Part shown: piece after piece, positions 1 to 12,700 of the stretch | How positions within the stretch are numbered: the first letter of the stretch is position 1 | Layout: each line of letters begins with the position of its first letter | Source: Vombatus ursinus | Lineage: Eukaryota; Chordata; Mammalia; Diprotodontia; Vombatidae | Assembly (NCBI RefSeq): GCF_900497805.2 | Contig: NW_020948983.1 | Span: 25,084,494-25,148,493 of the forward strand | Direction: 5' to 3' | DNA length: 64,000 bases | Translations under genes and position numbers: made by a program | The notes under the pieces: model-generated | Database searches by the model: none | What the model was told of the DNA's origin: nothing | Seen by the model: the letters and a program-made list of their open reading frames with translations, nothing else

Positions 1-109
1 CACAACCCCCACTTCCTCCCCAACCCCAAGTTTCCCATTGCTTTCCCTGGCCCAATTAAAACAATTTTAATCAGAAAATGGCTTTTGAGGTGAATTAAAT
101 TCACCTATC

Positions 110-115
110 TTTATT
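110..115 (-). terminator. candidate poly(A) signal AATAAA
   Basis: A second hexamer about 300 bases beyond the stop codon, read AATAAAG on the minus strand. Its use is not proven. Confidence 0.3.
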
Positions 116-241
116 ATATCATTGTATCACCAATATGATCTCTATTTGATCTCTATGTATGTATATTCTTTTTACAAAGTCTACACAGTTTTTATGATCC
201 GCTGTTGCAGAATATTAAGATTCTGGAGGCAGTCGTGGATC

Positions 242-247
242 TTTATT
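242..247 (-). terminator. candidate poly(A) signal AATAAA
   Basis: The hexamer lies about 165 bases beyond the IL16 stop. It is the nearer of two candidates; the other is at 110-115. Its use is not proven. Confidence 0.3.
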
Positions 248-412
248 TTCTGGACAACCTGCTGTTGGATGATGTCCCAGAAAGTTGATGATATCCAGCA
301 ATTGCCGGAGTGAAGCAGCTGGACTTTCCCAACATCTGCACAGTGGGAGAAGAGGTCCTGAGAGAGAGCAATTTAAGGGAGGGAGATGTTGGTTGCTTCT
401 GGGCTGCAACTG

Positions 413-618
413 TCAGTCCTTCCCCTGAGACTGTTCAGAAGATTTGGCCAGGGAGGGATGGAGGCCTTTTCTCCTGATGACAGCCGTGACGGGCCCATCA
501 GGTAAAGACTTGATAACGTTCCAGGCTTCAAAACGAGTAAGTCCCTGCATTGTGGTAGTGTTGAGCTGCAATATTTCATCTCCCGGCTGGACTGCATCAC
601 CTTGTTCTGAAGCTACCC
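413..618 (-). CDS. IL16: IL16 last coding exon: PDZ4 second half and C-terminal tail
   Basis: Residues 1128-1195, then TGA at 413-415. It reads [40 protein letters not shown] and [20 protein letters not shown]. The Trp of FEAW, which fills the peptide groove in human IL-16, is kept. In human the tail after the last strand is RRKSLQSKETTAAGDS, implicated in CD4 binding. Here RRK is kept, the next residue is Gly, and the rest of the tail is different and four residues longer. Acceptor TTCCCAG|GG. Confidence 0.96.
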
Positions 619-3600
619 CTGGGAATAGGGAAGAAGAGTTGATGGGGAGAGGTTATTCTGCTATTTTACTTGGAGAGAAAAGCAACCAAGAGAATAAATA
701 CTTGCCTCAAAGATGCCAGGGAATGTCTAAAAAATCAGACAGCAGAACAACTAGAAATTTTCCCATTAAACTAAATGCGTGCTAAGACAACTCGGAGATT
801 TTCAGGATTATTCAGAAATTGGACTAACACATTTCCTAGTGTTTTTGCCAGATGGGAAAATGCTCCATTGGACTGAGAGCAGAGATTCTTTTGCTTTTCC
901 TTGTGTCCCCAGGGCTTAGCACAATGCCCGGCACATAAGTGTTCTTGTTGAGCCGTAGCTGACTCTTCATGACCCCATCTGGGGTTTTCTCGCAAAGATA
1001 CTGGGAATGGTTTGCCATTTCCTCTCCAGCTCATTTTACAGATGAGGAAACTGAGGCAAGCAGGATGAAGTGACTTGCCCAGGGTCACACAGCTAGTAAA
1101 TGTCTGAGGCCAGATTTGAACTGGGGAAGATGAGTCTTCCTGACTCCAGGCCCAGAACTCTATCCACTGTGCCACCTAGCTTCCCCTGACATGCAGTAGG
1201 CATTTAATGGATGTTTATTGATGGACTGATGGCCTGAGTAAAAATGCAATTTTCCACACTTCTGAAGCCTGAGTATGCCTTGATTAAGGCAGCCTCCTGG
1301 CCAAAGGGTGTGTTTAGGAGACAGGGAGGTTTTTAGGTACTCCCAGGCTCCCAGTAGTGTCAGGGGAACTGGATACCCTGAAGTGGATTAAAAATCTGGA
1401 AAACTGTGAAGACACCCTCCTTCTGCTTACAGAAGTGCTCTCTTGCTACTTAGAATATTCCAGGTACCTCTGAGGCCTAGGGACAAGGAGACATGGGGGA
1501 GGGGCTTCGTTCAAAGTCACACAAGGTGATGGTATTCATAGAAACATTCTCAGGTATACCTCCCAGACCCACGCTCATGGAAACCACACAGTGCAGTGAA
1601 AAGAGCAGAAAAGGTCAGAAATCAGGAGACCTAAATTCAAATCCCAGTCCTTTCATTTACTAGACGTGGGAGAGACCTTGGGCAAGTCACTTCCGTCTCT
1701 GCCGCAGTCTCTACATCTATCAAATAAGAAAGTGAGACAAGATGATTTCAAAGTTCTCTTCCATATCAAATATTCTATGACTGACTGCCCCTCAAAGTCA
1801 GTAAATCAATCATAATTTATTAAGTGCTTGCTATGTGTCCAACAATGTCCTAAAGACCAGGGACACAAAGAGAGACAAGCCATAGTATCTGTTCTTCAGG
1901 AGCTCACATTCTAATAGGCGAGACAACAGTAAAGAAATATGTACATATACACACATTCAGTATAAATGGAAAGTAATCTCAGAGTGGGGAAGAGAGGGAC
2001 TGTGAAAGGCCTCTCACAAGAAGGTGGGATTCAGAGGCAGCTAGGTGGCGCAGTGGATAGAGCACCGGCCCTGAAGTCAGGAGGACCTGAGTTCAAATCC
2101 AGCCCCAGACCAAACACTTGACACTTACTAGCTGTGTGACCCTGGGCAAGTCACTTAGCCCCAACTGCCTAAAAATAAAAAAAAAAAATTAAAAAAGAAG
2201 GTGGGATTGAAGCCCAGTCTTGAAGGGAGCCAGCAATCAGAAGAGACTAGGAATAACATTCCAGACATGGGGAACAGTGAGTACAAAGATGCAGAATCTG
2301 ATGGTGGAGGACCAGGTGTGAGGAATAGCAAGCAGGCCAATTACAGAGTAATTTTTAAGAAGCCAGGAAAGGTAAGGAGGGACCAGGTTACCAAGAGCTT
2401 TAAATACCAAATGGAGGAGTTCCTTAGATCAATTTACATAGGCCTGGAGGCCATGGAAATTTATTTATTTAATATTGGACAAGTCTTTACAGATTTGCCT
2501 GAGGCACAGAGTAGATAAGTGGCTTGCTCCGGCTGAGATAGCTAAAAAGTATGAAAGGTGAGATTTGAACCCAGATTTTTCTGATTTGAGGTTCAGCATT
2601 CTATCTGCTATGCCATGCTACTTCTCAGATGCAGTATAGTCCATGTGAAATATTGACGGCCTGAAAAATATTAAATGATTTCAGAGAGTTTTTTCACATG
2701 CCTCCAGGGAGAAAGATTGATACCCTACTAGTTTCATACCTTTGAAAATTCTGTTAACTGATATGGGCTTATCTCCATGAATTGAGCCCTTTCCTCCTTC
2801 CAGACTGAATCCTAAACCGGCAGATGTCTTTTCGAGAGTTACAGTACAGATGGTAACTTCAGTTGCTGGGGAAAAACAGAAGGTCACGTAAGGGAAGTTT
2901 ACTCTTCGGCCTATTTGGTGAGACATCGTTGGCAAAAAATCAAGCAGCTGTTGTGCATATTTACTGACCAGCATACTCCCTTCGCTGAGTCTGCCACCAT
3001 TTTGACAAAAGTAGCCCCACTTATAATGGCACTAACTTCCTCAAGTGGGAGGCTAGCGGTTGGGTGTGTACTGCCGGGGAATGAGACAACCTCTGAATCT
3101 CTATTTCCACCCACTCTTCCCAGGCACAGAAGGCTGAGGCTTCAGCCAGAGGGCTCTTTGCCCTTGGCTCTCAGACTCTGATGGACAGCCTAAGCACTTC
3201 TTGCATCTCTACTTGAAGAGGAGTCCTGTCTCCTCTGATATTCAAGAACCAGTTATTAGCCTCATAATTTGCTCCACTCAGTACTAGCTGTACTACCCCA
3301 CCCCACCCAAGCTCCTGCACCTACCCTGACCTCTAGTTTCTTAGAGAGGCAGTGTAATATAATGGCAAGAATGTGGGACTTAGAACTAGGAGATGTGGGT
3401 TCACATCCTAGTTCATTTATTTGATAGCTGAATGACTTTGGACAAATCATTTAATTGCACAGAGCCTGTATTTTCTTTCTTTTATTAAAAAAAATGTTCT
3501 CTCGATGCCTTTTGTCTTTATATCTCAGTCATTTCAACGCTACCCCCTCCTCCACGTTGAATCCTCCCTTATAACAGAAAAAAACAAGTATGCAAAATCA

Positions 3601-6600
3601 TTCAACACAATAACCACATCTGGTATGCAATATTCTGTCTAGTCCACCAACTCTTCATTGTGAAGGAGACATTATACTTCATTATCTCTTCCCTGAGACT
3701 TTCCCTGTTTTTTTTTAGTTAATCAGAGTTCAACTTCTTTTTTTTTTCTAGGCAATGGGGTTAAATGACTTGCCCAAGGTCACACAGCTAGTAAGTGTTA
3801 AGTGTCCGAGGCTGGATTTGAATTCAGGTCCTCCTGACTCCAGGGCTGGTGCTCTATCCACTGTACTACCTAGCTGCCTCTGAGAATTCTTTTAAAATTA
3901 GGGTATCTAATTTATAAAAACTTTTGGAATCAGTCAAGTCTCCCTCCTGTCATAATTGAAGGTTGAGGAGGTCATTCCCTGGCAAAATGTTGTAGAGAGA
4001 ACCTTGTTTAAAATATAAATTTAGTTTAAAAATCAAGGGATCTTGGGGCAGCGAGGTGATGTAGTGGATGGAGCACCGGCCCTGGAGTCAACAGGACCTG
4101 AGTTCAAATCCGGCCTCAGACACTTGACACTAGCTGTGTGACCCCAAGCAAGTCACCTAACCCCAATTGCCGCACCAAAAAAAAAAAAAAAATCAAGGGA
4201 TCTTGACTCTCTTCCAGGTTATGAGGGTGCCATGGTGGAGCACCTATATGGTAATGCCCAAGTATCAGCTGGGCAGTCTGAAAATGCTGTCTTGGGTTGT
4301 AGCCTAGGATTTCTTCCCCATTATGGACCACTATATGTTTTGAATTTAGCCTGATTTATATACCAGCATATTCCCACATTCTGAATAGCTGGACTTCTTA
4401 ATCACTCAGTCAACTAGCATTTATTAAAGACCGACTATGTGCCAGTTACTAAGGTAAGCACTAGAGATACAAAGAATGGCGAACAACAGTCCCTTCTCAC
4501 GAGGAGCTCACAATCTAATGAGACAATGTGTAAACGACTATATACAAACAAGATATATACAAGATAAATTGGAGATGATCTCAGGAGGGAAATTATTAGC
4601 ATTTAGAGGGATCGAGAAAGGTTTCTTGCACATGATGGGACTTTAGCTAACCCTTGAAGGAAGACAGGAAAGCTAGGAGGTGAAGAACAGAGAGAAAGTC
4701 CTAGGCATTAGGAAACTAGACTAGTGAAAACACTTGGAGTCAAAAGATAGAGTATCATACATGAGGAACAGTAAGGAGGGTGGTGTTATTGGGTTGCAGA
4801 ATACATACTAGGGAGAAGGGAGGGAGGTATAAAAAGACTGGAAAAGGAGAAAAGGGCCAGGTTATGGAGGGCTTTGCAAGTCACAGAAGTTTATATTTGA
4901 TCCTTAAGGTAACGGAACCACAAGAGTTTATTGAGTGAGGGAAGTGGGATGGGAAGAGGGTGTGTGACATGAGGGACTGTGCTTTAGGAGGATTATGTTG
5001 GTAGGTGAATGGAGGATAGGTTAGAGTGGTAGAGAGACCGAACACAGCAGGCTATTGCAAGAGTCTAGGTAGGTGGTGATAGAGGGTCTGCACCGGTGTC
5101 AGAGGTGAGAAGCTGGTATACACAAGAGATGTTATGGAGGTAGAAACTACAGGACCTGGCAACTAACTGGACATGGCAGAGGAGGGGTGAGAGGAAGCTG
5201 TGAACTGATGAGATCATCAAGTGAAATAGCACGGGGAAACAGAGAAAAGAGCCCAGGACAGGGCCTTGGGGAGTATGGGTGGCTAGCAGTCAATCCGCCA
5301 GGAAGCTTTATTAAGCACAGTGTCCTCGTTTTGCACCGGCCATACAAAGACCAAAGTGGAATAGTCCTAAACCTCAAGGAATTTACATTCGAATTGGGTA
5401 AACAACGTGTGTGTGCATATCTGCTTTGCATGTAGTTTGCATGTTCATAGATACATATATATGTGCACATGTAGGTAGTGCCTACAAACACATACAAAAC
5501 AGATATAACGCAACCTGGGGTGGAAAGGTGGGAAGTAGAAGGGTCCTAGCAGCTGAGGGGGAAGGGGAAACCAAGAAGGACCTCCTGCAGGAAGGGTGGG
5601 CACTCTAGCTGAGTCTTGAAGGGACCCAGATGTTAGTGAGGAGAGAGAACAGCAAGGGCAAAGGCACAGGGATGAGAGATAGATCGTCGTGTATGAGGAA
5701 TGGCAAGAAGGCCTACGTGGCTTGGCTGAAGAATACATGGAAAGAAGAGTAATGTGTATAATAATGCTAGGAAAGTAAGAAGGATCCAGATTGTGAAAAA
5801 TTTTAAATGCCAAATATGACTTTCTATTGGATTCTAGAAGTAATAGGGAGCCACTGGCGTTTGTTGAGCTGAGGAGTGGGGATGTGTGTGTGACACGGTC
5901 AGATCTGCCAGTTTAGTGACAGTGAAGATTTGGTAGAGAAGAGATAGGAGTCCAGAAGAGGCTTGAGGCAGAGAGCACAATTAGGGGCTATTTCAGGGAA
6001 CAACCTCTGCTTACAGAGCATGACAATGGCTCACTAGTTGCATAAGGTGTTCAAAGCAAGTGCTCATATATATTTGGGGGGAGGGGAGGGCGGGGCTAGG
6101 CAATGGGGTTAAGTGACCTGCCCAGGGTCACACAGCTAGTAAGTATTATATGTCTCAGGCAAGATTTGAACTCAGGTCCTCCTGAATCCAGGGCCGGAGC
6201 TCTATCCACTGCACCACCTAGCTGCCCCTACACATATTATTTCATGTAATGCTCACAACAGTTGTGTAAGGTAGATCCTATTGTTATTCTCATTTTACAG
6301 AACACAGAACTGAGGGGCTCCAGGGGATTAAGCGGTTTGCCCTTGCACAGCTAGCAAGTACCTGAGGTGGTATTTGAACTCAGATCTTCTGAAAGAAAAA
6401 AAAAAAAGTAGTTGGATGCTTTTAGATTTAATCTGCATTATTAATATTTTCTCCATCACTTTCTGAAGTCTAGACAATTAACAAAACCATAAACAAGCCC
6501 TGATCTGCAGCATTTGCCAGTGTGTAGGGTGCACATGCACATGCTGAAACTTTCCTGATCCCCTCTCCTTGAAGTCAGAATGAGCTAGTTTCAGCACACT

Positions 6601-9600
6601 GCCGAAACAAACAGGCTAGAAAGGAGATGCCTTTGAGTGAAATTACAGACATAAATCAATAAGCCTTCATAACTGCTGGCTGGTTGTGGGCTATGAGGGA
6701 GAGAACAGAGACAAAAAGGATGCATTGGTCTTGCACCTGAGTGACTCTGATTAAGACTCTTGGCCCTGGTCAATAGAAATAGGGACATTAGGAAAAGTGG
6801 CCAATTTCTGTCAGGGTTTTTGTTGTTGCCGTCTGGTTGTTTGCTTGGTTTTTAGAAGTCGGGAGGGGCATTAGAATACATAGAATAAGATTTGTTTTCA
6901 AAATGTTGAGTTGGAAATTTTATCTTAAATTACATCCTATGTAGAGATGGAAATAAGACTGTGGAACTCAAGGTAGTGGTCACGACTAGAGCTAGAAATA
7001 TAGGAGACATCCATATACAGGTGGTAAGTGAAACCATGTAATTATGGAAACCTTGTGGTGCAATGGAGAGAGAGAAACAACCAAAAAGACCTCAGTTCAG
7101 TTCTTCCTTTGACACATACTGGCTTTGTGACTCTGGAAAAACTAAGTACGCAATCATCTTTTTTTTTATTGTCCTATGTTATGGAAATACTTGTTTTATT
7201 CCATAAATAAAAAATAAAATAAATAGAACTAATTAAATTCTCAGTTTCCTAGACAACTCTCCTAAGACTTGTATGGCCTTCCTAAAACACCTAGTTTTTT
7301 CAGAAGTGCCACGAATAGAGTAGAAGAAACCCATGCAAATCTATTCTTCCTCTCTCAGCCTGTTTTATTCCAAAATCACTCCTGTCAGCAGTAAGCACAG
7401 TAAGCTGCAGAGTAGATGCTAACTTGCCTTGTTAGAAAGAATTCCTCAACTCTTCCCCAACCCAGGTCGCCCTGCTAATGAAATCATAACAAACTTAAAA
7501 CCATGGAAGTGGATGAAAAGAGAACGATATCCATGTTTAAGACAAAGCACAACAAAACTGCATTTCTAAAAAGATTAGAACCTGGGATCTTGACCTAGGA
7601 CAGATTTCAGAGGGTCTTTGAACTTGGAGTAAGGGTGGAGAAAGAGAGAGAAATTACATCTTTGCTTCAGTGTGATTGGTTTCCTTTGTTATCCTATGCA
7701 TTTTATTTTATGCAGAAAAAAATTATTCTATGACTTCCATAAGATTTGACCAACCTATCAGAGGAGACCCTGACACACAGAAATGTTTAGAACCTCTGAA
7801 CTAGAAGAAACCAACTGTTTCTGGCCTGACTTAGAATAGAATTGACTTCAACATTCACAGTCAGTGACATATACAGCAACAAATTCGATCACTGAAAGAC
7901 TTTATAGAGAAAATAGTTAAAGTAGCTATTCTTTTGTCCTGGCATTTTGTCATGTCATGATACAAATTCTGTTTAAATGTAAATGGAATGATTAGAGTCT
8001 GTTCATGTGCTAGGTGGAGTCTAAAAATTATCTCATTGACAATTACAATATTCCCTAAGTAGCTAGACTTTAGAGGGATTAATATAACCTGTTTATCAGC
8101 ATCTACTTCATTTCCCTGCCTGCAGAGGGGCCAGGCTGCTCCAATTCAGGCCAACAAGCTTCTTAGTGAGTTGAGGTTCTTTTGCAACATTTTAAAAGGC
8201 ACTTTTCTAAGGCTTCACACGGTATTCTCGAACACCAGCCAAATAGACCTTCTTAGGGCTATTGTGCTAACAGAGAAATGAGTGTACAATTCACTGCCAG
8301 CAACAAAAACCTATTAAAAGTTACACATAGAGTTTTCAGGAGTGCTGTGAATGGAATAGAAGAAACGCATGCAAATCTACTCTCCCTCTCTCAGCCTGTT
8401 TTATTACAAAATTATTCCTATTGGTATCAAACCCACTAATCAACAGGTTTTCGAGGGTTTTTTTTTGTTTGTTTATTTGGGTTTTTTTCGCCTTTCAGTT
8501 GTTGTGCCAGCTGCAGCATGGGAGAGTAGGGCAAGGTGTGTCCTTACATGCTAAGGACGAGTAACTGCCTACAATTTAAAACACCCACTCTACTGTTCAG
8601 TCACAACTCTATTTTGCTACATAGTGAACTCCCTAAAGCTCCATTTCTAGCCTTAACATATCATCCAGGTTCAAGTCTAAAATTTCCAAGAGGCCTGAAT
8701 GGGACACAGAGACACACATCAGCAATAGAGCAATAGACTTGTATGGTCTTCCTAAAACTTAACATGTCTAGGAATGAATTCCTCTTCTTCCCTCTAAAAT
8801 AGCTGCTTCTCCTTTTCTTCCTCCTCCCTAGTCCTCCTCCTCCTCCTCCTTCTTTTTTTGCACATGATCTAATTTATCTTGATACCATCATACTCTTCCT
8901 TTTGTAAGCTCCCTCCCTTCCATCTCCCTGCCCCATGTATTCAATTGCTTATTACACTCTGATATTTTTTTTCCTTCTTGAAGTCAATCATTTCCTCTCC
9001 TCACAAAAAGTCAGCCTCCTTTCGATTAAGAGAAGATTACTCCCATCTCTTTCTAGATGTTTCTGCACCCAGGGGTGACTGCACACAGCTATTCCATGTC
9101 TCTTTCCCCCCCACTCAAAAATGCCTTGGGGGTGTAAGTCTTTGCCAGACCATGGTATACTTCAGCTAGAAATCGCGTCTCTGACCAAGAGTTAAAATAG
9201 AACAGAATTCTTCGTACCTCCCTCTGTTCCCAGACTGACATAGTTAAAAAAGCTTTACTGTCAGAGGATTTATTAGACCTGAGTTCTAATCCCAGTTTTG
9301 CTACTAGCTTTGTGACTCTAGAAAAGTTAATCTATCTCTCTGTGTATCAGTTTCCTTATCAGAGAAATGAAGGGATTGGACTAGATAGGATGTAGTCACT
9401 TGACGATCTTTAAACTCTCTTTCAGCTTTAAAATTGTCTGATTCAAATTTGGAACAAAATTCCCCATCAATATTAATGAAAGGTCCTTTTTGTTTCCAGC
9501 ATTCTATGTGTTATCATTTTGGCATGTTGCCATAAAGTCTGGCTTTCTTCTAGGTGCTCCCCATAAGGATGAATAAGCTAAATATTCTGATATGGTCTTT

Positions 9601-9675
9601 CAGGAAAAAACTGGAAAGGGAAGAAGTAGGAGGGGATTTTCTTTATCCCATTCACAGAATTTATGAGGATTATCA

Positions 9676-9707
<32 letters not shown>

Positions 9708-12700
9708 CCATGGCATGAAGGCACTGAAGAGATCCAGTTGGTGGGCCAGAGAATAAAAATTGGCCCCAAAGAAATGTCAAAGCAAAATTTGCAAATAAAA
9801 TTAAATTCACAAAGTAAGTAAATAATCTCATTTGAGGAGAGTAAAAAGAGAAGATCAGAGGAATAAAGTCTGAGATTTGAAGAACTTTTTTTGGGGGGGG
9901 GGCAGGAAGAAAGTGATCAGATCGAACAGTCAAAGAGTCAAAAGAGGAATCAGCATTAAATAGTTTCACAAAGGCAAAAGGAGTGTGTGGCCGCAGGTTT
10001 TCTTCTATAAAATCCCTAAGTTATTCTCGCTGGGGTGCTACCTCCCTTAAGGAGGAGCCTGCTTGGTGTGTTACCTGGAATAAATGCCTTTACTGGGGGG
10101 GGGAGGTGTGTGTATTGGGGGGCTACATTCATTAGGGTGGAATGCTCCAGAGAGTCAAAGTGATTAGGAGGTGACTTATGACCTTGGACAGTATAGTAGT
10201 GGTGGGAGTGCAAACCAGACTTCATATCTGAGCATAAGTAGAAATGGGTCACTTCCTCAAAGCAGAGAAATCTATAAATATTAATGCAGAGTAGTCTTAC
10301 CCTTCAAACAAAGCCATTCCTGAAGCAAAATGTGATAACTTGGATTGCGGCTGGCTGTTGGGAAGCATGCCTTTGTTTATTGACCAAAGAAAGGCCGCTA
10401 AAATCTTGTGCTGTCTGAAATCAGTCTGCTCTTTACTCACTGTTTCATACTATATCGCTATTAAGGGAGATAGAAAAACTAAATAACACATGGATTCTGC
10501 CTTCATAGAGTTTATAATTTAGAATGGAGATACACCAGAGATAAATATAATACACCATGTTCTATAAAAAGTACAAAGCTATGCCTAGCTCTTCCACCCA
10601 AGAGCTGTGAGCTCTTCTATCCAGCATGTGCTTGCTTTCCCCCTGCCTCCAGATGTGGTACCACCTTCTCTCTCTCTGCAGTGTTTGAACTTGCCACTCC
10701 AAAGTTCCTTGTGGATGATGATATTGCTGTTCTCATTGTTGACAATGGCTCCAGAATGTGCAAAGCTGGCTTTGCAGGAGATAATGCCCCTTGGGTTGTC
10801 TTTCCTCCCATTGTTGGGTGCCCCAGACATCAGGGTGTGATGGTGGGTTTGGGCCAGAAAGACAGCTAAGTGGGGGATGAGGCCCAGAGCAAGAGAGGTA
10901 TTCTGAGCCTGAATTACACCATTGAATGTGATAATTTTATTTCAACATAATTAGTTTTCTTTGTAATCCTATGTATTTTATTTCATAGATTTAGAAATTT
11001 CATTCTGAGAAGACCTCCATAGGCCTCATCATACTGCCCAAGTGGGCCACAATGCAAAAATGTGAAGATCTTTTGGTCTGGACCAAGAAGTACCATGTCA
11101 GACTCAAAATCCTACACAGGTACCTGGCACTACTACTATTGTTACCTAACCCTTAAGGGATATCAAATAGGACACTCATAAAGCACAAAAGTGCCTGAAT
11201 AGCTTTTGTTCCCCAATACACACATACCATTGTTTTCCCTAAGTAGTCCCATGACCAGGCACCAAACCTTTGGGGAAAAAGAGTTCTTAACTACTTTGCA
11301 GGAAAGGAATAGAAGGGTTTTCAGGTGCCATGGTTTCTATGGGCTTCAGAAAATGGGGAAAACTTACTTGATTCTGTGGAAACCTCACTGGCTGCTGAAG
11401 ATGCAGACTCCATTGAAGAATTCAGCCCTGTCTCATCTTCCTGCACTTTCCTCGTAACGATGACGGCCTGCTTTGGGTCTCGAGCTTGCCGGATGATGGC
11501 CAAGGCTTCATTATGTGTGGTGCCTTTAAGAGATTTCCCATTAATGGAAAGGACCTCATCTCCTTTCTGTATGGTCCCTTCTTGAAAGGCTAATCCATTA
11601 GGAAATACTCGGTGAACCTGAATATAACACAAAAAACAAAGACCCATACATGAGAACAGAGAAAATCCCATTCTAACAAAGTCCACGCAACCTTCAGATC
11701 ATTTTGTCACAGTGGAACTCTATCACAATGTTAGATGTCTGGAACTAAAGATGAAACAAAGTGTTTGCTCATCCTCTTTGTCCCAAATAATAATCACTTA
11801 CATTATTTAGGGTTTATAAGGCACTTTCCTCACCACAATCCTATGGGGGGGGTAGTACACAAATTAATATTTAGTATGGTTTAAATGTGGAAAGGCAACT
11901 TGGTTTAGTAGATAGCAAGCCAACCTGAGAATCCCCAGTCCCCAGAAGACCTGAACCCAGAAGTTTCACCTGGGGGGTGGAGAGGGGAGGGCAGGGATGT
12001 GGTAGCTGCCACTGTAAACATTTGCTTGGTTGGTGGACAGAAGTGACCCTTTCTTAGCAAGGCTTTCTGACCCTCCATTCATGTTCAAATTACTGAGCAG
12101 CCCCTGTCCAAACTCCCAAAGGCCTGAGCTATGGCCAGAAACTGTGACTACTTACTGTGATCGCCTTGTTTTCTAGATCAACTCCTCCTGCTAAACTGAA
12201 TCCAAGGCCAGCCCCTTCCTCCTTATGCAAAATGGTAACATGAATGCTGTCAAATTGCTATGGAAAGAAAATATTAAAATGTATTTAAATGCATTTGAAT
12301 GATTAGTCCAAGGCACTTCTTGGTTGTGTGACCTTAGGCAATCTGCTTTCCCTCACTGGGCTTCAGTTTCCTCACCTATGCAACGGCTAGAATCATAGAA
12401 TGTTGGAGCTAGAGGTAATATTCCTCTATCCTCTCATTTTACAGATGAAGAAACTGAGGTCAAGAGAAAAGAAGGACCTAGCCAAAAGAAATAGAGGCCT
12501 GATCTAAAATAAAAATAAACAAACAAATAAATAAAAAATAAAAAGAGGGCAAATTTGTCTTTTCTAGATTCCTCTTCCCACTTTTTTTGCTCCTCTATCT
12601 ATTCCATTAACATGTTAACAGATAAGGACTTAAGATGTTAGTCTTACCTGGAATATCTTCACTATAACTGAAACATCTAGAAAACCTAAAATAATCAAGG

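Larger units (their letters stand above)
1..412 (-). other. IL16: probable IL16 3' UTR
   Basis: This sequence follows the TGA at 413-415 in the transcription direction. Two AATAAA hexamers read on the minus strand, at 242-247 and 110-115, could serve as poly(A) signals. No repeat is recognised. The true 3' end cannot be fixed from sequence and may lie outside the window. Confidence 0.5.

Noticed and set aside
2033-2110. tRNA-like sequence with A and B boxes
   Set aside because: It is the head of a SINE, repeated many times in the window; no intact tRNA fold with a CCA-ready acceptor was seen.
5187-5813. Several overlapping frames on both strands
   Set aside because: They fall in two old L2 fragments and have no homology beyond that.
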